A DNA stretch of 64,000 nt from Negadavirga shengliensis (GCF_042652345.1 NZ_JBHSJJ010000005.1:62001-126000); one strand, 5' to 3'; positions 1-8,572 are shown, numbered from the stretch's first letter. Numbers and translations: made by a program. The notes: generated by a model from the sequence alone, not told the origin.

Positions 1-975
1 GATTTTACTTCGCAGAACGGTATAGGCTGGGCTACAGATACCAAGATGCCTCGAATGGTCAACACCTCCTTGGAACGACCTGAGACTGATTACAAAATCA
101 TCAGGCTCCACAATTTTGTATGACAAAATGCTTTTTTCGGTTGCTTGAATTCGGATACCGTTTTCTTCTCGAAGAACCATTCCGTGTTCTTGGGAAGCGG
201 AAAGGATGGGCAAGTCACCTTGATGCTTTTTGTTTGAAACATTCCCAAACACTTCCTTTGCTTTCAAGTAGTTCCACTCCGGGAACTCACTGCCGTCATC
301 CTGTTTGAACCGGATCCGTGGAGTCTGCCCTGAGCCTGTCGAAGGGAAAATCTGCTGCATCACGCCCTTTTTGTAGGCTTCCAGCTTTTCCTTCTTCCGC
401 TCCAGCAGTTCTATGCGCTCGTCAACCGAAGACAGGAAGGAGGCGATTTTTTGTTGTTCAGACAGTCCCGTTGTGCTAATTTTAACCGAAGAAAGTGTTT
501 CTTGTCCCACGTTATACCTTGTGCTTCCTCCACTTCTTGAGGTGATATCATTTCTAGTGGCAGGGGTTTTCAGAAGGTAGTTAAGAAAGACAGGGTGGTA
601 CTCACCAACCTTCTTACCCCGAATAACAAACCCACCAAAGAGAGCAGGCTTTTCTCGGTCAAGATAAACATTTGCCTGCCCCACTTCTTCCCGGGTTTCG
701 GAACTTCGTTGAAACAGAACATCTCCGTATTCCACCTTGTAGAGTTCCTTGTTCTTCTCGGATGTTCGAACTGAGCCTATGATTTTGTCGTAGGTGATAA
801 AGTTGTTTTGAATAATGTCCAATACATTGATAAACTTATCCCCTCCACCGTAATCCTCCTTCGTCGCATTGAGCCCGTTTTTGAAAGTCAGCAGGTCCCC
901 AAGACTAGTTTCAAACCACGCTGTGGAGAACTCTGGGAAGCGAATTTCTGGCTCACTCTTTAAATTGTCTTTCAT
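1..975 (-). CDS. hsdS: Type I restriction enzyme specificity subunit HsdS (5' part, cut by window edge)
   Basis: An open frame runs on the minus strand from ATG at 975 through base 1 without a stop (325 codons), so the C-terminus lies outside the window. It starts MKDNLKSEPEIRFPEFSTAW, a common HsdS opening that leads into the first target-recognition domain. A conserved spacer helix (SSVDERIELLERKKEKLEAY) sits near residues 180-200, followed by FPEWNYLKAKEVF opening the second recognition domain. HsdS gives the HsdM/HsdR complex its DNA sequence specificity. hsdM lies upstream on the same strand, but fic is interposed. No hsdR is visible, so it may lie beyond the left edge. The start codon overlaps the stop of an hsdM-like tail (ATGA). 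Confidence 0.93.
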   Translation of the reverse strand, partial: MKDNLKSEPEIRFPEFSTAWFETSLGDLLTFKNGLNATKEDYGGGDKFINVLDIIQNNFITYDKIIGSVRTSEKNKELYKVEYGDVLFQRSSETREEVGQANVYLDREKPALFGGFVIRGKKVGEYHPVFLNYLLKTPATRNDITSRSGGSTRYNVGQETLSSVKISTTGLSEQQKIASFLSSVDERIELLERKKEKLEAYKKGVMQQIFPSTGSGQTPRIRFKQDDGSEFPEWNYLKAKEVFGNVSNKKHQGDLPILSASQEHGMVLREENGIRIQATEKSILSYKIVEPDDFVISLRSFQGGVDHSRHLGICSPAYTVLRSKI

Positions 976-1020
976 ACTAACAGTGCTTTAATCCCCAACT
1001 CTTCACAAAGATTTTTCCAT
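972..1020 (-). pseudogene. Vestigial hsdM 3' end directly upstream of hsdS
   Basis: Read on the minus strand this stretch gives WKNLCEELGIKALLV then TGA, and the TGA overlaps the hsdS ATG. The intact hsdM at 2403-3971 ends LKSFCEELGIKAPF. The two tails share the CEELGIKA core but have clear synonymous and replacement differences, so this is not a recent exact duplication. It is most simply the end of an older or different hsdM allele left attached to hsdS. Confidence 0.75.
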
Positions 1021-1025
1021 AGGTC

Positions 1026-1058
1026 AGACCTGTCAGGTTTTTGAAGCCTGCCAGGTCT
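1026..1058. repeat. 33-bp imperfect palindrome, copy 1
   Basis: AGACCTGTCAGG, an AT-rich centre, then CCTGCCAGGTCT. It matches the perfect palindrome at 2368-2400 in length and core. The two copies bracket the fic gene. Short dispersed palindromes with this AGACCTG(C/T)CAGG core are, from memory, common between genes in Cytophagales genomes. Confidence 0.8.
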
Positions 1059-1095
1059 TGGGTGGCTCCTTGCCGCTATATATGTTTTCATCATA

Positions 1096-2229
1096 TTATC
1101 CGAATAAGTTGATATATTCCCTAAAGGCAAAGATCCGGTTTCGCTTGAAGCCGGTGAGTTCTTCCAGAATGCCCAGTCCCTGAAAATCCCGGATCATGCG
1201 GTTGGCAGTGGAATTGTGGACACCGAGCATCTGTTCCACTTGACCTATATCCACAATGGGCTGGCGATAGAGTTCTGTAATCAACCGCCTCGCGTCTCCC
1301 TGCTTTTTGCCCAACTTCATCAGCTCCTGAAATTCGTACTTTTCACGCAACCGGATGATTTCCTGAAAAGTTCGGATGCCTGATTCCGTGGTCTCGATCA
1401 CTCCTTGTAAAAAGAAGGCAATCCACTCTCCCAAGGCATTTTTTTCCCGTACACGCATCAGGTTGTCATAGTAGTCCCGCCTGTTGCGTTCAAAGAAATC
1501 GGAGAGGTAAAGCGTAGGATACTTCAGCAGCCCTTTGTCCAAGAGGTACAGGGTAATCAACAGTCTCCCGATCCGTCCATTGCCATCCAGAAAGGGATGT
1601 ATGGTCTCAAACTGATAGTGTACCATGGCGATCTTGACCAGATGAGGCATCGGTAGGCCATCGTCATGGATAAACTTTTCCAGGTCACTCATCAGTCCAT
1701 GCACTTCGGTATGTACGGGCGGAACAAAAATGGCATGGCGCAGGCTGGGACCTATCCAGTTTTGGCTGTTGCGGAATTCACCGGGCAGCTTCTCCTGTCC
1801 CCGTACGCCATCGAGCAGGATGGCATGGGTTTTCCGGATCAGGCGGGTAGAAATGGGCAGCTTTTGCATGTCCTGTATGGCCTGGTTCATGGCATCTATA
1901 TAAGCATGCACTTCCAACCAGTCATCCCTGCGCTCCGGATCCAGGTCCTCTTCCTTGGCCAATGCTTCCTGAAAGGAAGTCTGCGTCCCTTCGATCTTGC
2001 TGGATACCGTGGCCTCCTTGGTGACGTGCATTTTGATAAAGAAATCAATGTCAGGCACCAAATCAGAAAAAGCATCCAGCCTGCCCAAATACCTGTCCGC
2101 TTTACTCAAGAGCGTCAAGACAGCAGGGTCACTCAACACCCAGGCCTGATGGATGGGATCCGGGCTGAAACTTCGGTATTCACGTTGTTTCAGCCAGGTT
2201 CCTGCTTTGAAATCTTTAATATCTCTCAT
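1096..2229 (-). CDS. fic: Fic domain protein with N-terminal inhibitory motif and C-terminal winged helix
   Basis: A 377-residue Fic-family protein. The catalytic motif HPFLDGNGRIGR lies near residues 210-221. Fic enzymes usually transfer AMP to a target hydroxyl. The N-terminal SSKIEGT (about residues 76-82) fits the (S/T)xxxE(G/N) inhibitory helix, so the enzyme is probably self-inhibited. The C-terminal 60 residues (GQVEQMLGVHNSTANRMIRD) look like a winged-helix DNA-binding region, which could allow autoregulation. The gene sits between hsdM and hsdS on the same strand, flanked by two palindromes, with three operator-like palindromes in its promoter. Its target and any link to restriction are unknown. 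The family call is firm. Confidence 0.93.
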   Translation of the reverse strand: MRDIKDFKAGTWLKQREYRSFSPDPIHQAWVLSDPAVLTLLSKADRYLGRLDAFSDLVPDIDFFIKMHVTKEATVSSKIEGTQTSFQEALAKEEDLDPERRDDWLEVHAYIDAMNQAIQDMQKLPISTRLIRKTHAILLDGVRGQEKLPGEFRNSQNWIGPSLRHAIFVPPVHTEVHGLMSDLEKFIHDDGLPMPHLVKIAMVHYQFETIHPFLDGNGRIGRLLITLYLLDKGLLKYPTLYLSDFFERNRRDYYDNLMRVREKNALGEWIAFFLQGVIETTESGIRTFQEIIRLREKYEFQELMKLGKKQGDARRLITELYRQPIVDIGQVEQMLGVHNSTANRMIRDFQGLGILEELTGFKRNRIFAFREYINLFG

Positions 2230-2250
2230 GCACTTACTGTCATTTTTGCT

Positions 2251-2354
2251 GCAAATATGGGTTTACATATTTGCACTTAATCCATTTTCTGCAAATATAT
2301 ATAATTATATTTGCACTTAATTAAATTCCTGCAACTATGGGTTATTATATTTGC
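2251..2354 (-). promoter_or_regulatory. Three 24-bp palindromic operators at exact 40-bp spacing upstream of fic
   Basis: Palindromes of the form GCAAATAT-N8-ATATTTGC start at 2251, 2291 and 2331. The period is exactly 40 bp, close to four helical turns, so the sites would lie on one DNA face. The middle site contains TATATTTG (a TAnnTTTG -7 box) on both strands. The fic start codon is 22 bp from the nearest site. Likely binder: the winged-helix domain of Fic or another regulator; this is inference. Confidence 0.7.
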
Positions 2355-2367
2355 AGGAAGGAACGGA

Positions 2368-2400
2368 AGACCTGCCAGGTTTTAAAAACCTGGCAGGTCT
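2368..2400. repeat. 33-bp perfect palindrome, copy 2
   Basis: AGACCTGCCAGG, TTTTAAAAA, CCTGGCAGGTCT. It begins 2 nt after the hsdM stop codon, so it could also act as a transcript hairpin between hsdM and fic. It pairs with the copy at 1026-1058. Confidence 0.85.
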
Positions 2401-2402
2401 CA

Positions 2403-3971
2403 CTAAAACGGTGCTTTTATCCCCAATTCCTCACAAAAGCTTTTCAGCACGGCTTCGTTGCTTTTCAGCGCAGCATCTAGTTGCTGTATTTCATCTGCCG
2501 TGGTATCCAGGTCCACAGGCTCCTCTTCCTCAAAGGTGTCCACATAGCGGGGGATGTTGAGGTTGTAGTCGTTTTCGGCGATTTCCCCTAAAGAGGCCAC
2601 ATAGCTGTACTTGTCGATAGTCGTCCGGTTGCGGTAGGTCTCCACAATTTTCTCCACATCCTGGTCCCGAAGTTCATTTTGGTTGCCTACCTTGGTATAG
2701 TTGCCTTCGCCGCTGGCATCGATAAAGACCACGTTATCATCCTGCTCCCGGCACTTCTTTAGCACCACAACACAGGTAGGAATACTGGTACCATAAAAGA
2801 TGTTGGCAGGGAGTCCGATCACGGCATCCAACACGTTCATTTCCTTGATCATGTATTTACGGATCGTTCCCTCAGCGCCTCCACGGAAAAGTACCCCGTG
2901 GGGGAAGACGCTGGCCATGATGCCGTTTTCCGCCAGTTGGTAGAGCATGTGCTGCATAAAAGCGAAATCCGCCTTGGTCTTGGGTGCCAGTCTACCGTAC
3001 TGACTGAAGCGCTCGTCGCTGTTATATAGTGGGTTATCATCCCCTTTCCAGTGGGCGGAGAAGGGAGGGTTGGCCACAATCGCCTCGAAGCGTTCTTCCA
3101 GGTGCTGGGGGTTCTCCAAGGTATCTTCATGCCGGATATTAAACTGTCTGTAGTGCACGCCGTGGAGGATCATGTTCATCCTCGCCAGGTTGTAGGTGGT
3201 ACGGGTAAGTTCCTGCCCATAAAACTCGCTGACCTGTGCTTCCTTGGCTACACGGAGCAGCAGCGAACCCGAACCACAGGTAGGATCATAGGCCGACTTG
3301 AGCTTGTCCTTGCCGGTGGTGACGATCTTGGCCAGCACTTTGGATACCTGCTGGGGGGTATAAAATTCCCCCGCGGTCTTGCCCGCCCCCGCGGCAAACT
3401 TGCCGATCAGGTACTCGTAGGCGTCTCCCATTACATCAGATTCCACTTCCTGTAGCCGAAAGTCGATTTTGTTCAGGTGGTTAAGGATCTGTACCACCAC
3501 TTCGTTTCGGGCTTTGACGGTACGGCCGATTTTGTTGGAATTGAGGTCGATGTCCGAGAAAAGGTCGTTGAAATCTTCTTCGGAATCGGTGCCCATGGTG
3601 CTCTGCTCGATGTGGTTGAGCACGGCCTTGAGGTCTTCGAGGATGTAGTTGCTGTCCGTCTCCGTGGAGGCATTGCCTTTGGCGGTGATGGAGGCGAAGA
3701 GTTCTTCGGGCTTGAGAAAGTAACCCAGTGACTGCAAGGATTCGTCTTTGATGGCTTCCAGCAGATCAGGGTCTTTCAGGTCCAGGTAGTCCTTGACTTC
3801 CTCGGTTTCCAAAAGGCCGTTGGCATAGAGGTATTGCCGCTCGCTGAGGTACTTGTAGAAAATAAAGCCCAGGATATAGTCCCGGTAGTCGTCCGCGCTG
3901 ATTTTGCCGCGTAAAAGGTTGGCGATCCCCCAGAGTTTGCTTTCCAGCAGGCGTTTTTGTTCTTCAGACAT
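2403..3971 (-). CDS. hsdM: Type I restriction enzyme N6-adenine methyltransferase subunit HsdM
   Basis: A 522-residue methylase subunit. The N-terminal helical domain (LLRGKISADDYRDYILGFIF) is typical of HsdM. The SAM-binding motif DPTCGSGSLLL is near residue 230 and the catalytic NPPF is near 302, so it should methylate adenine N6 with HsdS specifying the site. The C-terminus ends CEELGIKAPF. The next gene is fic, not hsdS, and a second copy of this tail is stranded beside hsdS at 972-1020. The length is normal and both catalytic motifs are intact. Confidence 0.96.
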   Translation of the reverse strand: MSEEQKRLLESKLWGIANLLRGKISADDYRDYILGFIFYKYLSERQYLYANGLLETEEVKDYLDLKDPDLLEAIKDESLQSLGYFLKPEELFASITAKGNASTETDSNYILEDLKAVLNHIEQSTMGTDSEEDFNDLFSDIDLNSNKIGRTVKARNEVVVQILNHLNKIDFRLQEVESDVMGDAYEYLIGKFAAGAGKTAGEFYTPQQVSKVLAKIVTTGKDKLKSAYDPTCGSGSLLLRVAKEAQVSEFYGQELTRTTYNLARMNMILHGVHYRQFNIRHEDTLENPQHLEERFEAIVANPPFSAHWKGDDNPLYNSDERFSQYGRLAPKTKADFAFMQHMLYQLAENGIMASVFPHGVLFRGGAEGTIRKYMIKEMNVLDAVIGLPANIFYGTSIPTCVVVLKKCREQDDNVVFIDASGEGNYTKVGNQNELRDQDVEKIVETYRNRTTIDKYSYVASLGEIAENDYNLNIPRYVDTFEEEEPVDLDTTADEIQQLDAALKSNEAVLKSFCEELGIKAPF

Positions 3972-4281
3972 GTGAATATTCGTTGCAGGTTATCAGAGCT
4001 GTACTGACAGCCGTTCGAACCAGGTTAAAAACAGTTTATGGCAGGGGCTTCCTTACAGTGGCGTTTCCGGGCGGCATACCGTAAAATTCTAGAGGTCTAA
4101 AACGACTGGCATTCTTGAAAAATGTTTTCCAGTCATGGTTTTACCCGGTAACCAACCCCACAAATTCAAGCTTTTCGGATCCGTTCTGTTTTGTAGCCCC
4201 AAGTTTTGCCCCTGATGGGAAAAACTTTTGACAGCTAAGATAAGGGGTTAGGCGGAAATTGCCACTTTTTTGGTAAGAGAA

Positions 4282-4306
4282 AAGCCCCACCACGTGGGTG
4301 AGGCTT
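4282..4306 (-). terminator. Rho-independent terminator after the lipoprotein gene
   Basis: Minus-strand stem AAGCC(T)CACC-CACG-TGGTGGGGCTT followed by TTTTCTCTT. It lies 43 nt beyond the downstream TGA at 4349, which supports the view that the gene originally extended past the amber codon at 4505. Confidence 0.7.
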
Positions 4307-4348
4307 GGAGAGTTAAATGTGGCACGTTTAAACAAAATGAGTTTTGTA

Positions 4349-4825
4349 TCACGGAAGAGAGATATTGAATAGAAAATAACGTGCACCATCTTCACAAACA
4401 AAGGTTCCGGATTCACTTTTTCCTACGTTTGCCTCTTCTGTCCTGAATTTTCTTCCATCATATTCGAACTCTACCTGGAAATTGAAACACTGAGATGTGT
4501 AATCCTACATTTCCGTTTCTGAATATATTTTTTCAGGCTCAATTTTAATAAACATCGAATGCCCGCCTAGGCCGCGCCTAACTACAGGGCTTTCAAAAGA
4601 GAAGGTTGAACCGTCGGCTAGAGAGGCAAAAACGTCTCCATCCCCATTCTCACCATAGAACCAAGTGAATTCAAATGAATCATCAATGAGTGTAGGAATC
4701 GTTTTGATCTTGACGGATACTTTTCCTGTTTCTGGCCATTCTTCATTTTTGTCCGATTCAAGGATGGAGCAGCCTGAGAAGAGCAGGAGCAAAACTGCCA
4801 TGATGATAGAAATGTTTTTTTTCAT
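4349..4825 (-). pseudogene. Small lipoprotein gene interrupted by an in-frame TAG
   Basis: Starts at ATG 4825 with a lipoprotein signal peptide (MKKNISIIMAVLLLLFSGC; lipobox cysteine at residue 19). The frame meets TAG at 4505-4507 (codon 107) but reads on in the same frame for 51 more sense codons to TGA at 4349, with clearly protein-like content (DYTSQCFNFQVEFEYDGRKF, then ARYFLFNISLP). A terminator follows the downstream stop. So this is either a nonsense mutation truncating a 158-residue protein, a sequencing error, or readthrough. Family not recognised. Confidence 0.72.
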
Positions 4826-5152
4826 GTGTGTGTAAGAGGTTTTCTTTTGTTAAAAGTTGATATAAGGAGTGTATTCCTTCACAGAGTTAAGATATACCTG
4901 AAAGTATGTCAAAAACAATAATCCTATTGAGTTAGAACTTTGCACAAATCGCATTAAGCTCATACTCAACTAAATTATTTTTCCGTTTGAGGGATATTTT
5001 TTGATCTTACCCCAGTAGACCGATAAATTGACCCAGGTTTTGCAAAACTTCATCCACCTGCTTGGTTAGGATGTCGGCATATCACAGAGCCTCTGCTATC
5101 AGGTGGCCGGATCATGCTGAGGTTTCAGCAGTGAGGCAGCCTGAATATCAAT
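4826..5152. other. Intergenic stretch between lipoprotein and integrase remnant
   Basis: AT-rich, no long frame. On the minus strand near 5010-5070 a short segment reads DILTKQVDEVLQNLGQFIGLLG before a stop. It may be the end of a decayed gene, but it has a stop immediately upstream and I cannot assign it. Confidence 0.4.
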
Positions 5153-6363
5153 TCAAGTCTTACCAAACACCTTTTCGCAGACCTGCCCGTGCATGTTGTC
5201 AAGGACACTGTTGTCGAAGAGTTCCAGATATATCCCTGTGACAGAATTGCCATATCATGCCCCAGGGCCTCGGCGATGATGTCCTTGCTGAAGCCAAGCT
5301 GCTTGGCAATATTCGAATAGGTGTACCTAAACACGTAAGTGGTGATGGGCTCATTTGTGTCAGCCATTTCCCCGAGCTTTTTCAGGTGCTTGTTGATGAG
5401 CTTCCTTTTCTGCCCAAAGATGTAGACGAACCGTTTTGGGTCCGCCATCTGCTCCTCGGAAAAGACACCCAGCAGCGTGTGATCAGATTCAAACTCCTGC
5501 AGAATGGTTGAGGCCTCAGGAAGGAGTTGGATGCTGTACATCTTGCCAGTCTTGGAACGCTTGTAGATGAGCCTGTCTCCCTTTACGTCGCCAGGTTTCA
5601 GCAGGAGCAAGTCCTTCAGGTTGATGCCACGCAGCAGAAAAATCAACTGCCCAATGCGCCAGGAACTGTACAGGTAAGGGTTGTCCCTGGGAACCTCCAG
5701 CCGCATAAATCGCCGGACCTCATCCAGGGAGAGTACACGGGGCGTTGTCCTTGCCCTTTTGATGGTGTACTTGTAGAACGGGTACCATGACTGATCCACC
5801 AAGTCCTGTTTGATGGCTTTGTTGCAGACAGCCTTTAGAGCCCGCATGTACACGCCCACCGTGTTGACCTTGACCTTCCGCGCATACAACTTCCGCTCGA
5901 TTTCCAGGATGTCCTTGTAACCGAAGTCCTCAAAGGGCTTGTTGAAATCATGCAGCTTCTGTAGCACTGCAAGACTGAACTTGTAGACAGTCGCATTCCC
6001 TGTCCTTCCGGTTTGGTACAGGTGCTCGACCTCCCTCTCCCAGAACTTGTACATGGTCACCTCCTCCCTTGCTTCAGAATTGAGTAGCATGGATTTCAAT
6101 TCCTGCACAGAAGCGTCCCTTACAGTGCGTTCGGGTATTTCCCTCAGGCGCTGACTGTAGGTCTGCAGGAGCTCCAGGAGTTGGGCGTTTGCCTCCGGAT
6201 TGTTGCGGTATAACCCGCCCTTTTCGATGAAGTCTGATTTTTTTGCACGCATTCCCGTCGGGATGTTCCGATGTGCGCGGTTGTGAGACAGCCGGACCAC
6301 TACAGGGAAAAGACCTGTTTTCGAGGTTTTACGTGTGTCAAGATGGATTTTTAAAGATGCCAT
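5153..6363 (-). pseudogene. Tyrosine recombinase (island integrase), frameshifted before the catalytic tyrosine
   Basis: Start chosen at ATG 6363 (MASLKIHLDTRKTSKTGLFP), the usual opening of Bacteroidetes phage/island integrases; an upstream in-frame extension to 6561 has no family character. The core reads normally through RYTYSNIAKQLGFSKDIIAE and ALGHD. At about 5251-5259 one base appears to be missing: the +1-shifted frame continues YGNSVTGIYLELFDN and on to GQVCEKVFGKT with stop at 5153, as expected for the family. In the unshifted frame the IYLELF tyrosine nucleophile is lost. The gene lies beside tRNA-Asn, its probable integration target. It is likely inactive, unless the shift is a sequencing error. 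Confidence 0.82.
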
Positions 6364-6578
6364 AACGTGTGAAGTTGTGGCTTTTGGAGTGCTGAAAAAG
6401 GTGCACGCATTTCGCACGCACTTGGAGAAAAAGGGCCAAATTCCACCACTTTTCACCCGGCGCCGGACCGAACGTCTGGAAGGAGCCTCCACCCTGCAAG
6501 AGGCGGAAACTTTCACTAGAGGGCGTTCTGAGGCCCTTTTTAACGCAAAAAAGCCCCGCATCTCTGCAAGGCTTCCTG

Positions 6579-6652
6579 CTCCTCCTCTTGGGCTCGAACC
6601 AAGGACCCTCTGATTAACAGTCAGATGCTCTAACCGACTGAGCTAAGGAGGA
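6579..6652 (-). tRNA. tRNA-Asn (anticodon GTT)
   Basis: Minus-strand cloverleaf, 74 nt: acceptor TCCTCCT/AGGAGGA, D-arm with AGCTCAGTCGGTTAGAGC, anticodon loop CTGTTAA (GTT), T-arm CTTGG-TTCGAGC-CCAAG, discriminator G. CCA is not encoded. Confidence 0.96.
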
Positions 6653-6860
6653 ATAAAGGTTTCAGGCCGTTGCCCGAAATGGTGATGCAAACTTAACAGC
6701 TTACTCTTTTTTTTCCAAATAACATCAAATAATTTTACCACTCTTTAGAATGGAGATGCGTATGGTGCTCAAATTCAAATCATTAAATTTAAGGTCTTTC
6801 ATGAGCAGGTGATCAACAGACATTTTACCTCTCCAGGTTTTTATATCAAAGAATTTCTTT

Positions 6861-6868
6861 TATTTTTG
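6861..6868 (+). promoter_or_regulatory. Candidate -7 box for tRNA-Pro
   Basis: TATTTTTG fits the Bacteroidetes TAnnTTTG -7 consensus and lies 21 bp upstream of the mature 5' end of tRNA-Pro. No convincing -33 TTG was found, so confidence is moderate. Confidence 0.4.
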
Positions 6869-6889
6869 CAATCCATATCCAAATAGTCT

Positions 6890-6963
6890 CGGGGTGTAGC
6901 GCAGTCCGGTAGCGTACTTGCATGGGGTGCAAGGGGTCGTGGGTTCAAATCCCGCCACCCCGA
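6890..6963 (+). tRNA. tRNA-Pro (anticodon GGG)
   Basis: 74-nt cloverleaf: acceptor CGGGGTG/CACCCCG, anticodon stem CTTGC/GCAAG with loop ATGGGGT (GGG), T-loop GTTCAAATC. CCA not encoded. The ICE integrase begins 288 bp downstream in the same orientation, so the 3' end of this tRNA is the likely attachment site. Confidence 0.96.
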
Positions 6964-6987
6964 CAACAAGGGAGTTCAACTCCCTTT

Positions 6988-7022
6988 AAAAGCCTGTAAA
7001 TCGTATGATTTACAGGCTTTTC
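6988..7022 (+). terminator. Terminator after tRNA-Pro
   Basis: AAAGCCTGTAAATC-GTAT-GATTTACAGGCTTTTC, a 14-bp perfect stem with a T run. A smaller hairpin (AAGGGAGTTCAACTCCCTT) precedes it at 6968-6986. Confidence 0.85.
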
Positions 7023-7096
7023 TGTTTTTTCGATATCAATGTAATACAAGCAATTTCAAGAAAAATGAGAACTGAACGGTGAACCAAATTAGTAAT

Positions 7097-7155
7097 TATA
7101 TTTGGGTCACCAGAAAGGGGTTAATTAACTGTTAGTCAGATGGTTGGTTAATTAA
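7097..7155 (+). promoter_or_regulatory. Candidate integrase promoter region with repeated GGTTAATTAA
   Basis: TATATTTG at 7097-7104 fits the -7 consensus. GGTTAATTAA occurs at 7119-7128 and 7146-7155, 27 bp apart in direct orientation, between that box and the integrase start. They could be recombinase arm sites or operators. No clear -33 element. Confidence 0.35.
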
Positions 7156-7250
7156 TTTTGACCTGTTTTGGTTTTGTTTGAGTGACCTTTTTGGAGCAGG
7201 TCACGACGAACAATAACAAATGGTTTTAAAAACTCAAAAATGAAATTGCC

Positions 7251-8513
7251 ATGAGAACGACAAACACTTTTGGAATCCAGTTCATCATCCGTGTGAACAA
7301 AGCAAAAAATGGTAAAGCTCCAATTTATGCCCGGATCACTGTGGACGGGGAAAGGAAGGAAATATCCTTAAAGAGATATATTAAACCTGCCGACTGGAAC
7401 AGTAAAAAGGGAACGGCCAGAGGGAGCCGGGAAGAAATCAAATCCCTCAATCACTATCTTGAAGAGGTAAACGCCAGACTGGTGGAATGTTATCAAGAAA
7501 TGCAAATCCAGAAACGGTTGATTACGGCAGAAGGTATTAAATGTATGTTTCTGGGAACAGGTGACAAAGAGCATACCCTTACCAAACTGATGGAATACCA
7601 TAATACTAGATTTAAGGATACGTTGGCTTGGGGAACCATGAAGAATTACCATACCACACAGAAGTATGTGGTTAAATTCATGAAAGAACGCCACGGGACA
7701 TCTGATATGTACCTTTCCGAACTCCGGTACAAGTTTATAACAGACCTTGAGTTTTACCTTCTGAACTATGTACCCAAAGACCACCAAAGACCCTTAACCA
7801 ACAACGGGATCATGAAACATTTGGAACGTCTGAAAAAAATGATCGCCTTGGCTGTCAAAATGGAGTGGCTGGATAAAGACCCTTTTAGCAGGTACAAACT
7901 CAAATTTCACAAGGTAGACAGGGGATATTTGGAAGCGAATGAACTTGATGCAATAGAAAGAAAAGAGTTTTCCATCGTCCGTTTGCAATGGGTCAGGGAT
8001 TTATTTGTGTTCAGTTGCTATACTGGACTGGCCTATGTTGACACGATGAACCTGACTCCTGATAATGTTTCAATAGGAATTGATGGAGAATACTGGATTT
8101 CCACATGCAGGCAAAAAACCGACAAACCGGTAAGGGTTCCCATCCTCCCCAAAGCATGGGAGATTATTGAAAAATACCGCAGCCATCCAAGGTCGATTGA
8201 AAAGGGTACACTGTTTCCCGTGATAAGCAACCAAAAGCTGAACAGTTACCTGAAGGAGATTGCTGATTTGTGTGGGATCAACAAGAACCTGACTTTCCAC
8301 TTGGCCAGACATACCTTTGCTACTACGGTTACTTTGTTGAATGGTGTTCCCATAGAAACGGTAAGCAAAATGCTTGGCCATACCAAAATTGCTACTACCC
8401 AGATTTATGCAAGGGTTGTTGAGCAAAAGGTCAGTGAGGACATGAAGTCCTTAAAAGAAACACTTGGTCAAAAGAAAAATTTGCCGACCGGCCTCAATTC
8501 GGCCAATGGTTGA
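7251..8513 (+). CDS. int: Tyrosine recombinase, ICE integrase
   Basis: 420 residues in three parts: an N-terminal arm-binding domain (about 1-95; FIIRVNKAKNGKAPIYARIT), a SAM-like core-binding domain (about 105-205) and a catalytic domain. Catalytic features are the first-Arg region around YTGLAYVDTMNL, HLARHTFATT (HxxR box) and LGHTKIATTQIYARV with the nucleophile tyrosine, so all conserved segments are intact. It should integrate and excise the element at the tRNA-Pro end. It lies downstream of tRNA-Pro in the same orientation and is followed by its own terminator at 8534. This contrasts with the broken integrase 900 bp to the left. Confidence 0.95.
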   Translation: MRTTNTFGIQFIIRVNKAKNGKAPIYARITVDGERKEISLKRYIKPADWNSKKGTARGSREEIKSLNHYLEEVNARLVECYQEMQIQKRLITAEGIKCMFLGTGDKEHTLTKLMEYHNTRFKDTLAWGTMKNYHTTQKYVVKFMKERHGTSDMYLSELRYKFITDLEFYLLNYVPKDHQRPLTNNGIMKHLERLKKMIALAVKMEWLDKDPFSRYKLKFHKVDRGYLEANELDAIERKEFSIVRLQWVRDLFVFSCYTGLAYVDTMNLTPDNVSIGIDGEYWISTCRQKTDKPVRVPILPKAWEIIEKYRSHPRSIEKGTLFPVISNQKLNSYLKEIADLCGINKNLTFHLARHTFATTVTLLNGVPIETVSKMLGHTKIATTQIYARVVEQKVSEDMKSLKETLGQKKNLPTGLNSANG

Positions 8514-8533
8514 GCATTGCTCATATAGTATTC

Positions 8534-8572
8534 AAAAGCCTGTGATCAATATTTGAGGTTACAGGCTTTTTT
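8534..8572 (+). terminator. Terminator after integrase
   Basis: AAAAGCCTGT...ACAGGCTTTTTT with an AT-rich loop and a T run. It abuts leader element copy A. Confidence 0.75.

Larger units (their letters stand above)
1..6652. mobile_element. Genomic island at tRNA-Asn (partial)
   Basis: A tRNA gene whose 3' end faces an adjacent tyrosine integrase, followed by a restriction-modification locus, is the standard layout of an integrative island. The far end and the matching att repeat are not in the window, so the extent to the left is unknown. The frameshifted integrase suggests the island is now immobile. Confidence 0.5.

Noticed and set aside
1666..2280. 204-codon plus-strand frame inside fic
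   Set aside because: Antisense shadow of the fic coding sequence.
4141..4416. 91-codon minus-strand frame
   Set aside because: It runs through a clear terminator and across the true 3' end of the lipoprotein gene in another frame; no protein character.
6335..6613. 92-codon plus-strand frame beside tRNA-Asn
   Set aside because: It overlaps the integrase start on the opposite strand and ends inside the tRNA.
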